Shown: positions 9,218-17,394 of the stretch, piece after piece
Layout of the letters: each line of letters opens with the position of its first letter
Numbering within the stretch: the first letter of the stretch is position 1
Origin: Flagellimonas allohymeniacidonis
GTDB lineage: Bacteria > Bacteroidota > Bacteroidia > Flavobacteriales > Flavobacteriaceae
DNA length: 64,000 nt
Assembly (NCBI RefSeq): GCF_004296335.1
Contig: NZ_SGIU01000002.1
Span: 199,882-263,881, forward strand
Direction: 5' to 3'
Made by a program: the position numbers and the translations under genes
The notes under the pieces: generated by a model
Seen by the model: only the letters and a program-made list of their open reading frames with translations
Database searches by the model: none
Told to the model about the DNA's origin: nothing

Positions 9218-9982
9218 ATGGAAGACCAAATCAAAAGTGAAGGCAAATTCAGGTATATAGAAAGAGGCGAAGGAAAGCCCATGATCATTCTTCATGGTTT
9301 GATGGGCGGGCTGAGCAACTTTAAGGGGGTAACGGACTACTTTCCAACCAAAGGGTACCAAGTTTTGATACCTGAACTTCCCATCTATGATATGCCCATG
9401 CTGAAGACCACCGTTAAAAACTTTGCTAAGTTTTTGGAGGAATTCATTGAATTTAAAGGCCTTAAGGATGTCATTTTGTTGGGAAACTCCCTTGGGGGAC
9501 ATATTGGGCTTTTGCACACCAAGTTATTTCCTGAAATGGTGAAGGCCTTGGTGATCACGGGAAGCTCTGGGCTTTATGAAAGTGCCATGGGCGACGGATA
9601 TCCTAAACGGGGTGACTACGAATTCATCAAAAAGAAAGCCCAAGATGTGTTTTATGACCCTGAGGTGGCCACCAAGGAAATTGTAGATGAAGTGTTTGCC
9701 ACGGTAAACGATCGAATGAAATTGGTAAAGACCTTGGCTATTGCCAAAAGTGCCATTCGACACAATATGTCGAAAGATTTGCCGCATATGCAAACCCCTA
9801 CCTGTATCATTTGGGGAGAAAATGACAGCGTAACACCTCCCAATGTTGCCAAAGAATTCCATGAGCTTCTCCCCGATTCTGAGTTGTTCTGGATTGAAAA
9901 ATGTGGTCATGCCCCGATGATGGAACACCCAGAGGAATTCAACAAAATTCTGGAAGCTTGGCTTGACAAGCGCAATTTCTAA
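9218..9982 (+). CDS. Alpha/beta-fold hydrolase
   Basis: Cytoplasmic hydrolase of 254 residues without a signal peptide. It shows the oxyanion HG motif (ILHGLMGG near 26), the nucleophile elbow GNSLGGHIG near residue 94, the acid in WGENDSVTPP and the catalytic histidine in KCGHAPMMEHPE near the C-terminus. The full triad points to an active esterase or C-C hydrolase, but the substrate cannot be read from sequence. It ends 5 bases before engB, so the two are probably co-transcribed. Confidence 0.9.
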   Translation: MEDQIKSEGKFRYIERGEGKPMIILHGLMGGLSNFKGVTDYFPTKGYQVLIPELPIYDMPMLKTTVKNFAKFLEEFIEFKGLKDVILLGNSLGGHIGLLHTKLFPEMVKALVITGSSGLYESAMGDGYPKRGDYEFIKKKAQDVFYDPEVATKEIVDEVFATVNDRMKLVKTLAIAKSAIRHNMSKDLPHMQTPTCIIWGENDSVTPPNVAKEFHELLPDSELFWIEKCGHAPMMEHPEEFNKILEAWLDKRNF

Positions 9983-9987
9983 ACCTT

Positions 9988-10602
9988 ATGAAAATTACTT
10001 CGGCCGAGTTTGTAATGAGCAATTCCAACGTGGCCCAATGTCCCAAGGAGCCCCTACCGGAGTATGCCTTTATAGGACGCTCCAATGTTGGAAAATCTTC
10101 GCTGATCAATATGCTCACGGAACGAAAACACTTGGCCAAAACCTCAGGAAGGCCTGGCAAGACACAGTTGATCAATCATTTTAAAATCAATAAAAATTGG
10201 TTTTTGGTCGATTTACCCGGGTATGGTTATGCAAGGGTGTCCAAAAAGGATAAGAAAACCTTCCAGAAATATATAACCGAGTATTTTCAAAAACGAGAAC
10301 AACTTGTAAGTGCTTTTGTCTTGGTTGATATTCGCCATGATCCACAACCTATAGATTTAGAATTTATGGAATGGCTAGGTACCCACCAAATACCTTTTGC
10401 CATTGTTTTCACCAAGGCGGACAAACTCAAACCTGCCATCCTTGATTCCCAAGTCCAGGCGTATTTAAAAACACTTTTGGATGGGGCCTGGGAAGAGGCT
10501 CCGCCCCATTTTATTACGTCATCAACCAATCGGGCAGGCCGGGAAGCGCTTTTGGATTACATTGGAGTTATCAATCAAGAATTCCACAAAGCCACTAGCT
10601 GA
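9988..10602 (+). CDS. engB: Ribosome biogenesis GTP-binding protein YsxC/EngB
   Basis: TRAFAC-class GTPase needed for 50S subunit assembly. The 204 residues carry G1 GRSNVGKSS near 28, G3 DLPGYGYA near 73 and G4 TKADK near 142, all in EngB-type spacing with the family's PGKTQLINHF segment. It follows the hydrolase by 5 bases. Its 3' end overlaps the convergent gene at 10595-10972 by 8 bases. Confidence 0.96.
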   Translation: MKITSAEFVMSNSNVAQCPKEPLPEYAFIGRSNVGKSSLINMLTERKHLAKTSGRPGKTQLINHFKINKNWFLVDLPGYGYARVSKKDKKTFQKYITEYFQKREQLVSAFVLVDIRHDPQPIDLEFMEWLGTHQIPFAIVFTKADKLKPAILDSQVQAYLKTLLDGAWEEAPPHFITSSTNRAGREALLDYIGVINQEFHKATS

Positions 10603-10972
10603 CTCTGGTGGTTATCAGGTCAATCAATTCTTTTGAGGTCTTGAGCTGGTTCAATTCATCTGTTGAAATAAATACTTCCAAACCCCTTTCCCCTTCAACA
10701 AGCACAAGGGGATAGGTGAACTTATATCCAAATTTTGAGGCGTATTGTTTATTAAATTCATCCTTATGCAAAAACATCATATCTGCTGAATGCTCTTTTC
10801 GGAATTTTTTCCAAGCTCGGTTTTCAGAAACCACGCCAAAGGTGATATCACACAGATTACAATCGTACGTAGCTGGACTGAATACTTTGTGCATACTGTC
10901 TAAAATCGCATTTCGAGCTCCTGAATTGGCATTGTAAACAAAGATGAGTTTTTCACGAATTTTCTTTTCCAT
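10595..10972 (-). CDS. Conserved protein of unknown function
   Basis: Soluble 125-residue protein without signal peptide or membrane segment. It starts with the strand-like stretch REKLIFVYNANSG, then YDCNLCDITFG with a CxxC pair near 38-41, and ends in a stretch with ELIDLITTRV. The opening strand and CxxC recall a thioredoxin-like layout, but the cysteines sit too far from the first strand for a standard active site, so this is weak. It is convergent with engB. I do not recognise a named family. Confidence 0.75.
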   Translation of the reverse strand: MEKKIREKLIFVYNANSGARNAILDSMHKVFSPATYDCNLCDITFGVVSENRAWKKFRKEHSADMMFLHKDEFNKQYASKFGYKFTYPLVLVEGERGLEVFISTDELNQLKTSKELIDLITTRVS

Positions 10973-11040
10973 GTGTTAAAAATACATTCGTTTTCCTCAA
11001 GAAAGATGGCCAGACTTGGTATTTTGGTTAAAAATTAAAC

Positions 11041-11346
11041 ATGATCGCCAGAATCTGGAAGGGAAAGACCAAACTCGAACATCGCGAAGTGTATAAAGCT
11101 TTTATGCAAGAAAGAGCGGTTCCCGATTATGCAAAAACCGAAGGTTTTGTAAAACTGATTTTCTTACAAAGGGATGACCAACAATTTGCCCATTTCGAAT
11201 TGATTACCATCTGGAAGAATCTAGAGGTCATTAAAAATTTTGCAGGAGCTGATTTTGAGAAAGCCAAGTACTATCCCGAGGACAAAAAATACCTCATTGA
11301 GTTTCCGAAAAAAGTGACCCACTACGACGTTTTCGCCGAAGGATAA
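11041..11346 (+). CDS. ABM-like dimeric alpha/beta-barrel protein
   Basis: A 101-residue protein beginning MIARIWKGKTKLEHREVYKAFM, with FVKLIFLQRDD, FELITIWKN and a central helix before a final HYDVFAEG strand. This is the layout of antibiotic-biosynthesis-monooxygenase-like domains, small homodimeric ferredoxin-like folds. Members include monooxygenases and haem-degrading enzymes, but many are of unknown role; no catalytic residue set is evident. It is a monocistronic unit between two minus-strand genes. Confidence 0.75.
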   Translation: MIARIWKGKTKLEHREVYKAFMQERAVPDYAKTEGFVKLIFLQRDDQQFAHFELITIWKNLEVIKNFAGADFEKAKYYPEDKKYLIEFPKKVTHYDVFAEG

Positions 11347-11375
11347 TCAACATCAAAAGGCAATTAATGGATGAA

Positions 11376-11711
11376 CTACTTGTTCAATTCCAATTTTTCA
11401 GCAAAGTAATCGCAAAAATCCTTCATGGTCGCGGTCATCTTTTCATCTTGGGTGGCTCGCATAAAGGTATCCGACATGGTCACCAAGGTTTGATGAAAAA
11501 AGATTTTCATCTCATCCACCGGCATATCTTTGGTCCATAGATCAATCTTTAGGGACTCTTGGTTTTTACTATCCCATACAGAAAGCATAATAGCTTTTGC
11601 CTCTTCATTATCGATGCCTCCATCTTGGGCTGACCAAGCTAGCTCTTCGGGTACTCTATTTTCATCAAGACCAACAGTCAGTTTAATTTCAGATGTATGT
11701 TCTACCGCCAT
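11376..11711 (-). CDS. gldC: Gliding motility protein GldC
   Basis: Small soluble protein (111 residues) of the Bacteroidota gliding set. The pattern of a beta-rich first half (EIKLTVGLDENRVPEELAW) and helical second half ending in FCDYFAEKLEL matches GldC. It directly follows gldB, as in known flavobacterial genomes. GldC is an accessory factor for gliding; its molecular role is not established. Confidence 0.9.
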   Translation of the reverse strand: MAVEHTSEIKLTVGLDENRVPEELAWSAQDGGIDNEEAKAIMLSVWDSKNQESLKIDLWTKDMPVDEMKIFFHQTLVTMSDTFMRATQDEKMTATMKDFCDYFAEKLELNK

Positions 11712-12704
11712 TTATCGTTTTGGTTTGTAGTTTGATTTTTTAAATATTTCATCGGCCGACATGGCCAAAAGTGCTTTCAACCCAACATCGGGATTCCTAG
11801 CTTCAAACGCTCTAATAATTTGCCATCCCACATACCTGCCCAACCGGCCTGGCGATTCATTATCCAGCTCAAGCTGAAATTTGGAAAAGGGAGCGGGGTC
11901 CAAAAAACGACGATCCAGGTCAGAGGCTGTGCTATACAACAGTTCCCTTTCTACAAAATAGCGCCATATCTCCTCTTCATTGGCTTGGGCCCAATCCATT
12001 TGCTCCTCGGTATATCCAATCTTTTGGGCATCTGTATTTGTAGGCAACAATTTATCCTTTATATATAGCTCCTTTCCATAGTGAACCATTCTTGATAAAA
12101 AAGTTCGATTTCTGGGGTATTTGATAACCTTTTTGGAAAAAGCACTAACTACGTCGGAAGCCAAGTATTTCTTGTCGAGTGCTTTGGCAACATACCTGGC
12201 GATGCTTCGATAAAAACGGTGGTCTTCTCCCAAATAATTGTCCAAACCCAATAATAGTAGGGTGTCTGTTAAAATCACCCTCGAATCGTATCGCACATCG
12301 GAAGTCAAGGTGACCACATGAGGCACTTCGCTTTCCGGAAAGTAATACTTCATGTGCCTAAACAGGGATTCAAGCTCGTCGGTTTCATTATCAAAACTGC
12401 CAAATGCCTTATCCACCTCTTCTGCTATTTCTACCTGAAGGGTATCGGCCATTTTAGCTTCCCAAACACTATCATGGAACTGTTCTGGGAACAAATAAGG
12501 GTAATTTGACTTTAATTCGGGTATTTGGTCTGGTGTGGCATTGGCAAACTCTCGATCAAACCTTGAAATTTTCAAATCAATATCCAACTTGGCAATTTCT
12601 TCTTCCCTTTTATCAACCTCCCTACAACTCACAATCACCAAAAGAATCCATAAAATTGGCGCCCAATGTGCAAATGGATTAAAGAATTTTAAAGACCGCT
12701 TCAT
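11712..12704 (-). CDS. gldB: Gliding motility lipoprotein GldB
   Basis: Lipoprotein needed for type IX secretion-linked gliding in Flavobacterium. The ATG at 12704 (MKRSLKFFNPF) is chosen over a longer frame opening at 12794, because the longer version would run over the divergent nadE start and the promoter at 12738-12745. The signal sequence ends in a lipobox-like LLVIVSC at about residues 20-26. The 330-residue mature part is mostly helical and acidic. It stops right before gldC, forming a two-gene unit. Confidence 0.9.
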   Translation of the reverse strand: MKRSLKFFNPFAHWAPILWILLVIVSCREVDKREEEIAKLDIDLKISRFDREFANATPDQIPELKSNYPYLFPEQFHDSVWEAKMADTLQVEIAEEVDKAFGSFDNETDELESLFRHMKYYFPESEVPHVVTLTSDVRYDSRVILTDTLLLLGLDNYLGEDHRFYRSIARYVAKALDKKYLASDVVSAFSKKVIKYPRNRTFLSRMVHYGKELYIKDKLLPTNTDAQKIGYTEEQMDWAQANEEEIWRYFVERELLYSTASDLDRRFLDPAPFSKFQLELDNESPGRLGRYVGWQIIRAFEARNPDVGLKALLAMSADEIFKKSNYKPKR

Positions 12705-12737
12705 TATTAGGACCACACCGTTTAAATTTACAGGGCA

Positions 12738-12745
12738 CAAAGGTA
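12738..12745 (-). promoter_or_regulatory. gldB promoter, -7 element
   Basis: Minus strand reads TACCTTTG, a full TAnnTTTG match, 33 bases before the gldB ATG at 12704. Its position supports that downstream start over the longer frame. Confidence 0.6.
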
Positions 12746-12769
12746 AATTTTTGAATCTAAAAGTTAGGT

Positions 12770-13558
12770 ATGCAAACAGAAAAGGTAATAGCACATATTA
12801 TTGATTGGCTAAGGGACTACGCCAATAACGCCAAAATAAAAGGTTTTGTGATAGGTGTGTCAGGTGGAATCGATTCTGCAGTCACCTCTACCCTATGTGC
12901 AAAGACCGGTCTTGACCTCTTGTGCGTTGAGATGCCCATTCACCAGGGACAAAATCAGGTTACTCGGGCAGATGCCCATATTAACTGGCTAATGGAGCAT
13001 TTCCCAAATGTAAAACGGCAACCTGTAAACCTTACTTCGGTTTTCGATAGTCTAGTAGCTGCGTTGCCAACAGTGGAAAATGAGGAGGAACGCTTTATGT
13101 CGCTCGCCAATACGCGTGCTCGATTGCGAATGACCACCCTTTACTATTTTGCCGCCCTAAAAGGGTATTTGGTGGCAGGCACTGGGAACAAGGTTGAAGA
13201 CTTTGGTATTGGATTTTATACCAAATATGGGGATGGTGGTGTGGATTTAAGTCCCATAGCGGACTTATTAAAGACAGAAGTTTACGAGTTAGGCAGGGTG
13301 TTGGGCGTAAACCAAGATATTATGGATGCCCCACCTACTGACGGCCTTTGGGGAGACCACAGAACGGATGAAGACCAAATAGGAGCTTCCTACCCTGAGT
13401 TGGAATGGGCCATGAAGATGGATGATAAGGGGAGGATCATTGATGATTTTTCTGACAGGCAAAGGGAAGTATTCAGTATTTATAAAAAGTTTAATACTGC
13501 GAACAAACATAAGATGATTCCTATTCCCATTTGTGAAATTCCTGAGCAGCTGAAATAG
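12770..13558 (+). CDS. nadE: NH3-dependent NAD(+) synthetase
   Basis: Amidates deamido-NAD to NAD in the last step of NAD synthesis. The PP-loop GVSGGIDSAVTS sits near residue 29, and later motifs include GTGNKVEDFGIGFYTKYGDGG and LLKTEVYELG. At 262 residues it lacks the N-terminal glutaminase domain of long NadE proteins, so ammonia would be the donor. It is divergent from gldB. A weak hairpin (13593-13617) follows the stop. Confidence 0.95.
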   Translation: MQTEKVIAHIIDWLRDYANNAKIKGFVIGVSGGIDSAVTSTLCAKTGLDLLCVEMPIHQGQNQVTRADAHINWLMEHFPNVKRQPVNLTSVFDSLVAALPTVENEEERFMSLANTRARLRMTTLYYFAALKGYLVAGTGNKVEDFGIGFYTKYGDGGVDLSPIADLLKTEVYELGRVLGVNQDIMDAPPTDGLWGDHRTDEDQIGASYPELEWAMKMDDKGRIIDDFSDRQREVFSIYKKFNTANKHKMIPIPICEIPEQLK

Positions 13559-13724
13559 CATTTTGTCCATGAAAACCCAGCATAAGACGAAAAAAACCTC
13601 AGAAATTTTAAGGTTTTAAGAAAAAAATGACACTTTTACATCACGAAATTGTTAACTTGCCCGCTACGCCACGTAAGTAAATAAGTACTAACAACTCGTA
13701 TTATTTTAATTAAACCCGAACCAA

Positions 13725-14354
13725 ATGATAAAAGTATTAATCGCTGACAACCATCCCATAGTTCGACTTGGCATTAAACAGGTTCTGGAATCCAGCTCTG
13801 AAATTGAGGTGATTGCAGACGTTTCTACAACAGGTGAGCTGTTCGAAGTATTGGAAAAGGTTACCCCCGATGTGGTTATTTTGGAGATGGATATTCCTGA
13901 AATCAACGGAATTGCCACGCTCAGAAAACTGAAGCAGGACTTCCCCGATGTAAAGCCGTTGATGTACAGTGGACAGTCGGAAGATGTATATGCCCTTAGC
14001 ACGATTCGTTCAGGAGCATTCGGTTATCTTTCCAAAAGAGCCGATTTAGATTACATCATTACGGCCGTGAAGAAAGTAAGCGAAGGAAACATGTTCATTA
14101 CCAACGAGCTTGCCCAACGTCTTGCTTTTGATGAAGGCACCCAAAAGCCAAGAAGATTTTTCAGAAGACTCTCTTCAAGAGAAGTGGAGGTATTGAAATT
14201 GTTGGCCAGCGGAAAACGTAACAAAGAAGTAGCCGAAGGCTTAAATCTTAACGAAAAAACGGTAAGCACCTACAAAGCAAGGCTAATGAAAAAACTCAAT
14301 GTGGACAATCTGGTAGATTTGCTACAGCAAGCCAAGGCCTTGGAGTTGTATTAA
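13725..14354 (+). CDS. NarL/LuxR-type response regulator with Glu at the phosphorylation site
   Basis: DNA-binding protein of 209 residues with an N-terminal receiver domain (about 2-120) and a C-terminal LuxR-type HTH (about 143-205, LSSREVEVLKLLASG and KTVSTYKARLMKKL). Where NarL-type receivers have the phosphoacceptor Asp in an LLD motif, this one reads VVILEMDIP, placing Glu54 at that position; the acidic pocket reads D8-N9. A Glu there can mimic phospho-Asp, so the protein may be constitutively active, though Asp56 could serve instead. No kinase gene is adjacent. A strong terminator follows. Confidence 0.9.
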   Translation: MIKVLIADNHPIVRLGIKQVLESSSEIEVIADVSTTGELFEVLEKVTPDVVILEMDIPEINGIATLRKLKQDFPDVKPLMYSGQSEDVYALSTIRSGAFGYLSKRADLDYIITAVKKVSEGNMFITNELAQRLAFDEGTQKPRRFFRRLSSREVEVLKLLASGKRNKEVAEGLNLNEKTVSTYKARLMKKLNVDNLVDLLQQAKALELY

Positions 14355-14384
14355 GAATTTGAATTTTATTTAAATGATAGAAAG

Positions 14385-14410
14385 TCCTGGGCCTAGCCCG
14401 GGATTTTGTG
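14385..14410 (+). terminator. Intrinsic terminator after the response regulator
   Basis: Stem TCCTGGGC / GCCCGGGA with a 3-base loop at 14385-14403, followed by TTTTGTG. It ends just short of the convergent dnaG stop. Confidence 0.8.
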
Positions 14411-14412
14411 TT

Positions 14413-16386
14413 TTAGGATAGTACCCTATTCAACTTGGCGTTCAATAGTTTGTTGAGTCGTAAGTAATTCATTATTTCCTCCAAAACCTCAGAATTGTCC
14501 TCTTTACGGCCCTCTGTTTGGGATTGAAGTTCCTGAATGCGTGCCCTAATCAGATTGCACCGCAATGTCAATATGGTCTCTCCTACCAGTTGCGCGACCC
14601 CTTTTTCCCTTTCTTTGGGATAAATATCTTTGCGTTCCCAATCATGAAGCATATAGCGTTCATTTTCCATCAATATGGAGGAAACCTCGCTTACCATTTC
14701 TTGGTCCAGACCAGATAAAAACCCATTTACAGTAAACTCTTCCTTCTCATTTAGATCCCCAATGAGCATGTAGTAAATATTCCTGAAATGATCGTTTGTC
14801 ATTTCAATCTCATCCTCTTGAAGGTCCAGATATACTTTTTGATACACCTTTGCCTCCACCACTTCGGGTTCCAAGGCAAGTTCTCCTTCTTCATTTTCCT
14901 TAAGCACCAAATCTTCAAATTCTTGTTTTTGGTCCCCATAGAGCAACAGCATCTCAATTATCTTTCGTTCCAGTTCATAGAGCACATCCACTTTCTCGAC
15001 CACCGGCTCATTTTTAACCACCTCAAAGGCCTTTTGCTCTTGCTTCAGCTTTTTTCCAGCCTCTACCCTATCTTTCTTATCGATTTGAGCCAAGGTGTTA
15101 TACAAGACCTCCTCTGAAATCTGCAAAAGTTTGGCACACTCCTGAATGTAGACTTCCTTTTTGATGCGATCGGGTATTTTGCTAATACTGTTGACGATGT
15201 CCCGAATGGTATCTGCCCTCTTTATAGGGTCATTAGCAGCTTCTTGGGCCAGTAGCGAAGTCTTAAACTGAATGAAATCCTTGGCATTCTCCTCCAAATA
15301 GAGCGCCAAGTCTTCATAGGTGTTGTTTTTGGCAAAACTGTCAGGGTCTTCCCCTTCAGGAAAAGTGCACACCTTTACGTTCATGCCCTGTTCCAAAATC
15401 AAATCGATTCCTCGAAGGGATGCTCTTAATCCGGCAGCATCACCATCAAACAGAACCGTTATGTTTTTGGTCAGCCTATTGATTAGGCGTATTTGCTCCG
15501 GTGTTAGGGACGTACCACTTGAGGAAACCACATTTTCCACCCCTTTTTGGTGCATTTGGATGACATCGGTATAGCCCTCCACCAAATAGCAGTTGTCTTC
15601 CTTGGCGATGGCCTGTTTTGCAAAATAGATGCCATAGAGCACTTTGCTCTTATGATAGATTTCACTCTCGGGAGAGTTCAAATATTTGGCCGCCTTTTTA
15701 TCGTTGGTCAAAATTCGTCCACCAAATCCCAAAACGCGTCCGCTCATAGAGTGAATAGGAAACATCACTCTCCCCTTAAATCGGTCAAATTTTTTGGAGG
15801 TTCCATCCGTTTGTTCCTTAACGATGGTCAATCCGGTTTTATCCAAAAACTCCAATTGATAGGACTTTTCCAAAGCTGCTTTGGTAAATGCCTCCCATTG
15901 GTCCAAACTGTAGCCCAGTCCAAACTTTTTGATGGTCGCATCACTAAACCCACGCTCTTTAAAATAGGTGAGTCCTATAGCTTTTCCTGGTTCGGTTTCC
16001 CATAGGGTCTCTACAAAGTATTTTTGGGCAAATTCGGAGACCAAATACATACTTTCCCGCTCATTGGCCTGCTCTTTCTCTTCATCTGTCCTTTCGGTCT
16101 CCTCAATTTCAATGTTGTATTTTTTGGCCAAATATCGAATGGCTTCGGGATAGGTAAAATGCTCATGCTCCATTAAAAATGCCACAACATTTCCGCCTTT
16201 TCCACTACTAAAATCCTTCCAAATCTGCTTTACCGGCGAAACCATAAAACTAGGGGTGCGCTCATCGGTAAAAGGGCTTAAACCCTTAAAATTCGAACCT
16301 GACTTTTTCAGTTGGACAAAATCACCAATAACCTCCTCCAAACGGGCGGTCTCGTATACTTGGTCTATGGTAGTTTTTGAAATCAA
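14413..16386 (-). CDS. dnaG: DNA primase, zinc-ligand-less form
   Basis: Makes RNA primers at the replication fork. The 657 residues show the N-terminal domain (1-100), the Toprim core (YLVEGYTDVIQMHQKG, SSSGTSLT, LFDGDAAG at about 265-320) and a long helical C-terminal helicase-binding region. In the N-terminal domain the four CHC2 zinc ligands are replaced by S37, T40, D58 and S61, while the surrounding sequence (GLSPFT, TPSF, GKGGN) is kept. I recall this loss as general in flavobacterial DnaG. The start is TTG at 16386. Confidence 0.95.
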   Translation of the reverse strand: MISKTTIDQVYETARLEEVIGDFVQLKKSGSNFKGLSPFTDERTPSFMVSPVKQIWKDFSSGKGGNVVAFLMEHEHFTYPEAIRYLAKKYNIEIEETERTDEEKEQANERESMYLVSEFAQKYFVETLWETEPGKAIGLTYFKERGFSDATIKKFGLGYSLDQWEAFTKAALEKSYQLEFLDKTGLTIVKEQTDGTSKKFDRFKGRVMFPIHSMSGRVLGFGGRILTNDKKAAKYLNSPESEIYHKSKVLYGIYFAKQAIAKEDNCYLVEGYTDVIQMHQKGVENVVSSSGTSLTPEQIRLINRLTKNITVLFDGDAAGLRASLRGIDLILEQGMNVKVCTFPEGEDPDSFAKNNTYEDLALYLEENAKDFIQFKTSLLAQEAANDPIKRADTIRDIVNSISKIPDRIKKEVYIQECAKLLQISEEVLYNTLAQIDKKDRVEAGKKLKQEQKAFEVVKNEPVVEKVDVLYELERKIIEMLLLYGDQKQEFEDLVLKENEEGELALEPEVVEAKVYQKVYLDLQEDEIEMTNDHFRNIYYMLIGDLNEKEEFTVNGFLSGLDQEMVSEVSSILMENERYMLHDWERKDIYPKEREKGVAQLVGETILTLRCNLIRARIQELQSQTEGRKEDNSEVLEEIMNYLRLNKLLNAKLNRVLS

Positions 16387-16556
16387 TACTTAAAAACAAA
16401 CAGTGGTTAAAGGTAACTAAAAAGAAGATTTAGGAAATAGATTCCTGCTGGCATTTTGAACAATCAATTGGGAGTTGTTAAAAAAGAAACGGGGTCGAAA
16501 TCGTTATCTTCGTTAGACCCAAAGAAGCTTTTGAATTCGATATTTAATTTAGAAAT

Positions 16557-17102
16557 ATGTCCTTTTATCAGAAACTGGCGGAAGTAGGTTCCAAGTATGG
16601 GGCCAAACATTTATTGTTCAAATATGGATTTAACCTATCACCGATGTATCGTAGGAGCACGGCCAGAGTGACAACCGTATCCAAAGACTTGTTGAAAGTA
16701 GCCGTTAAACTTCCCATCAGCTACAAAAACCGGAATTATGTAAATTCCATTTATGGGGGAAGTATGTTCGCGGCGGTGGATCCCTTTCCCATGGTTCAGC
16801 TAATGAATCTTTTGGGTGATGACTATGTGGTATGGGATAAATCTGCAGAGATTTTTTTCAAGCGACCAGCCAGAGAACACTTGTATGCTTATTTTACTTA
16901 TACTTTGGAAGAGTTGGAAAACATAAAGACCAGAATTGTCCAACAAAAGGAACTAGACATTGTAAAAAGTACCCTACTCACAAACAAGGACCAATCCATA
17001 ATTTATTGCGAAGTTCGAAAAACGATGTACGTGGCAGACAAATCCCACTATAGACAAAAGCGGGCACTTAGAAAGGACAAACCCATAGAAAATACAGTAT
17101 GA
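16557..17102 (+). CDS. DUF4442 hotdog-fold protein, thioesterase-like
   Basis: A 181-residue soluble protein with YVNSIYGGSMFAAVDPFPMVQLM near 60-85, the region where PaaI-type hotdog thioesterases carry the GG plus acidic or Asn residue. DUF4442 members are thought to act on acyl-CoA-like substrates, but no activity can be assigned. It overlaps the next gene by 4 bases (ATGA), indicating co-translation. Confidence 0.75.
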   Translation: MSFYQKLAEVGSKYGAKHLLFKYGFNLSPMYRRSTARVTTVSKDLLKVAVKLPISYKNRNYVNSIYGGSMFAAVDPFPMVQLMNLLGDDYVVWDKSAEIFFKRPAREHLYAYFTYTLEELENIKTRIVQQKELDIVKSTLLTNKDQSIIYCEVRKTMYVADKSHYRQKRALRKDKPIENTV

Positions 17103-17344
17103 TTCTATTCTTCGGAACACGACCAGGCAAGGCCAAGACCCAAAGAATGCACAATATTTCCTGCCCGCATTGCCATCAGTTGGGCACACTCTCCATGGTG
17201 TCCCAGCCTAATTATTTTCATTTATTTTGGCTTCCCCTATTTACCATTAATACTTCCCACTTTGTGGAATGTTCGCATTGCAAAAGGGTATTTTATAAAG
17301 AGGAATTCACTCAAGAAATGGAAAAGGCTATTGAATCGTTATGA
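17099..17344 (+). CDS. Small zinc-ribbon protein
   Basis: An 81-residue protein with two CxxC knuckles, CPHC near residue 22 and CSHC near 58, separated by a hydrophobic stretch (YFHLFWLPLFTI) that could be buried or membrane-associated. This is the zinc-ribbon family pattern of unknown role. A later ATG (MHNISCPHC, 17147) is possible; the first ATG is kept because it overlaps the upstream stop. Confidence 0.75.
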   Translation: MILFFGTRPGKAKTQRMHNISCPHCHQLGTLSMVSQPNYFHLFWLPLFTINTSHFVECSHCKRVFYKEEFTQEMEKAIESL

Positions 17345-17352
17345 TTCCCAAC

Positions 17353-17388
17353 AAAAAATGTCACATCTCGACTAAGCTCGATGTGACA
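17353..17388 (-). terminator. Intrinsic terminator of the coiled-coil outer membrane protein gene
   Basis: Perfect 9-bp stem TGTCACATC / GATGTGACA (17359-17367 with 17380-17388); on the minus strand the stem is followed by TTTTTTGTT. It lies 6 bases past the stop of the gene at 17395-18465. Confidence 0.85.
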
Positions 17389-17394
17389 TCGAGA

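Noticed and set aside
12705..12794. Longer N-terminus for GldB
   Set aside because: It would overlap the divergent nadE gene and cover a consensus promoter; the lipoprotein signal begins at 12704.
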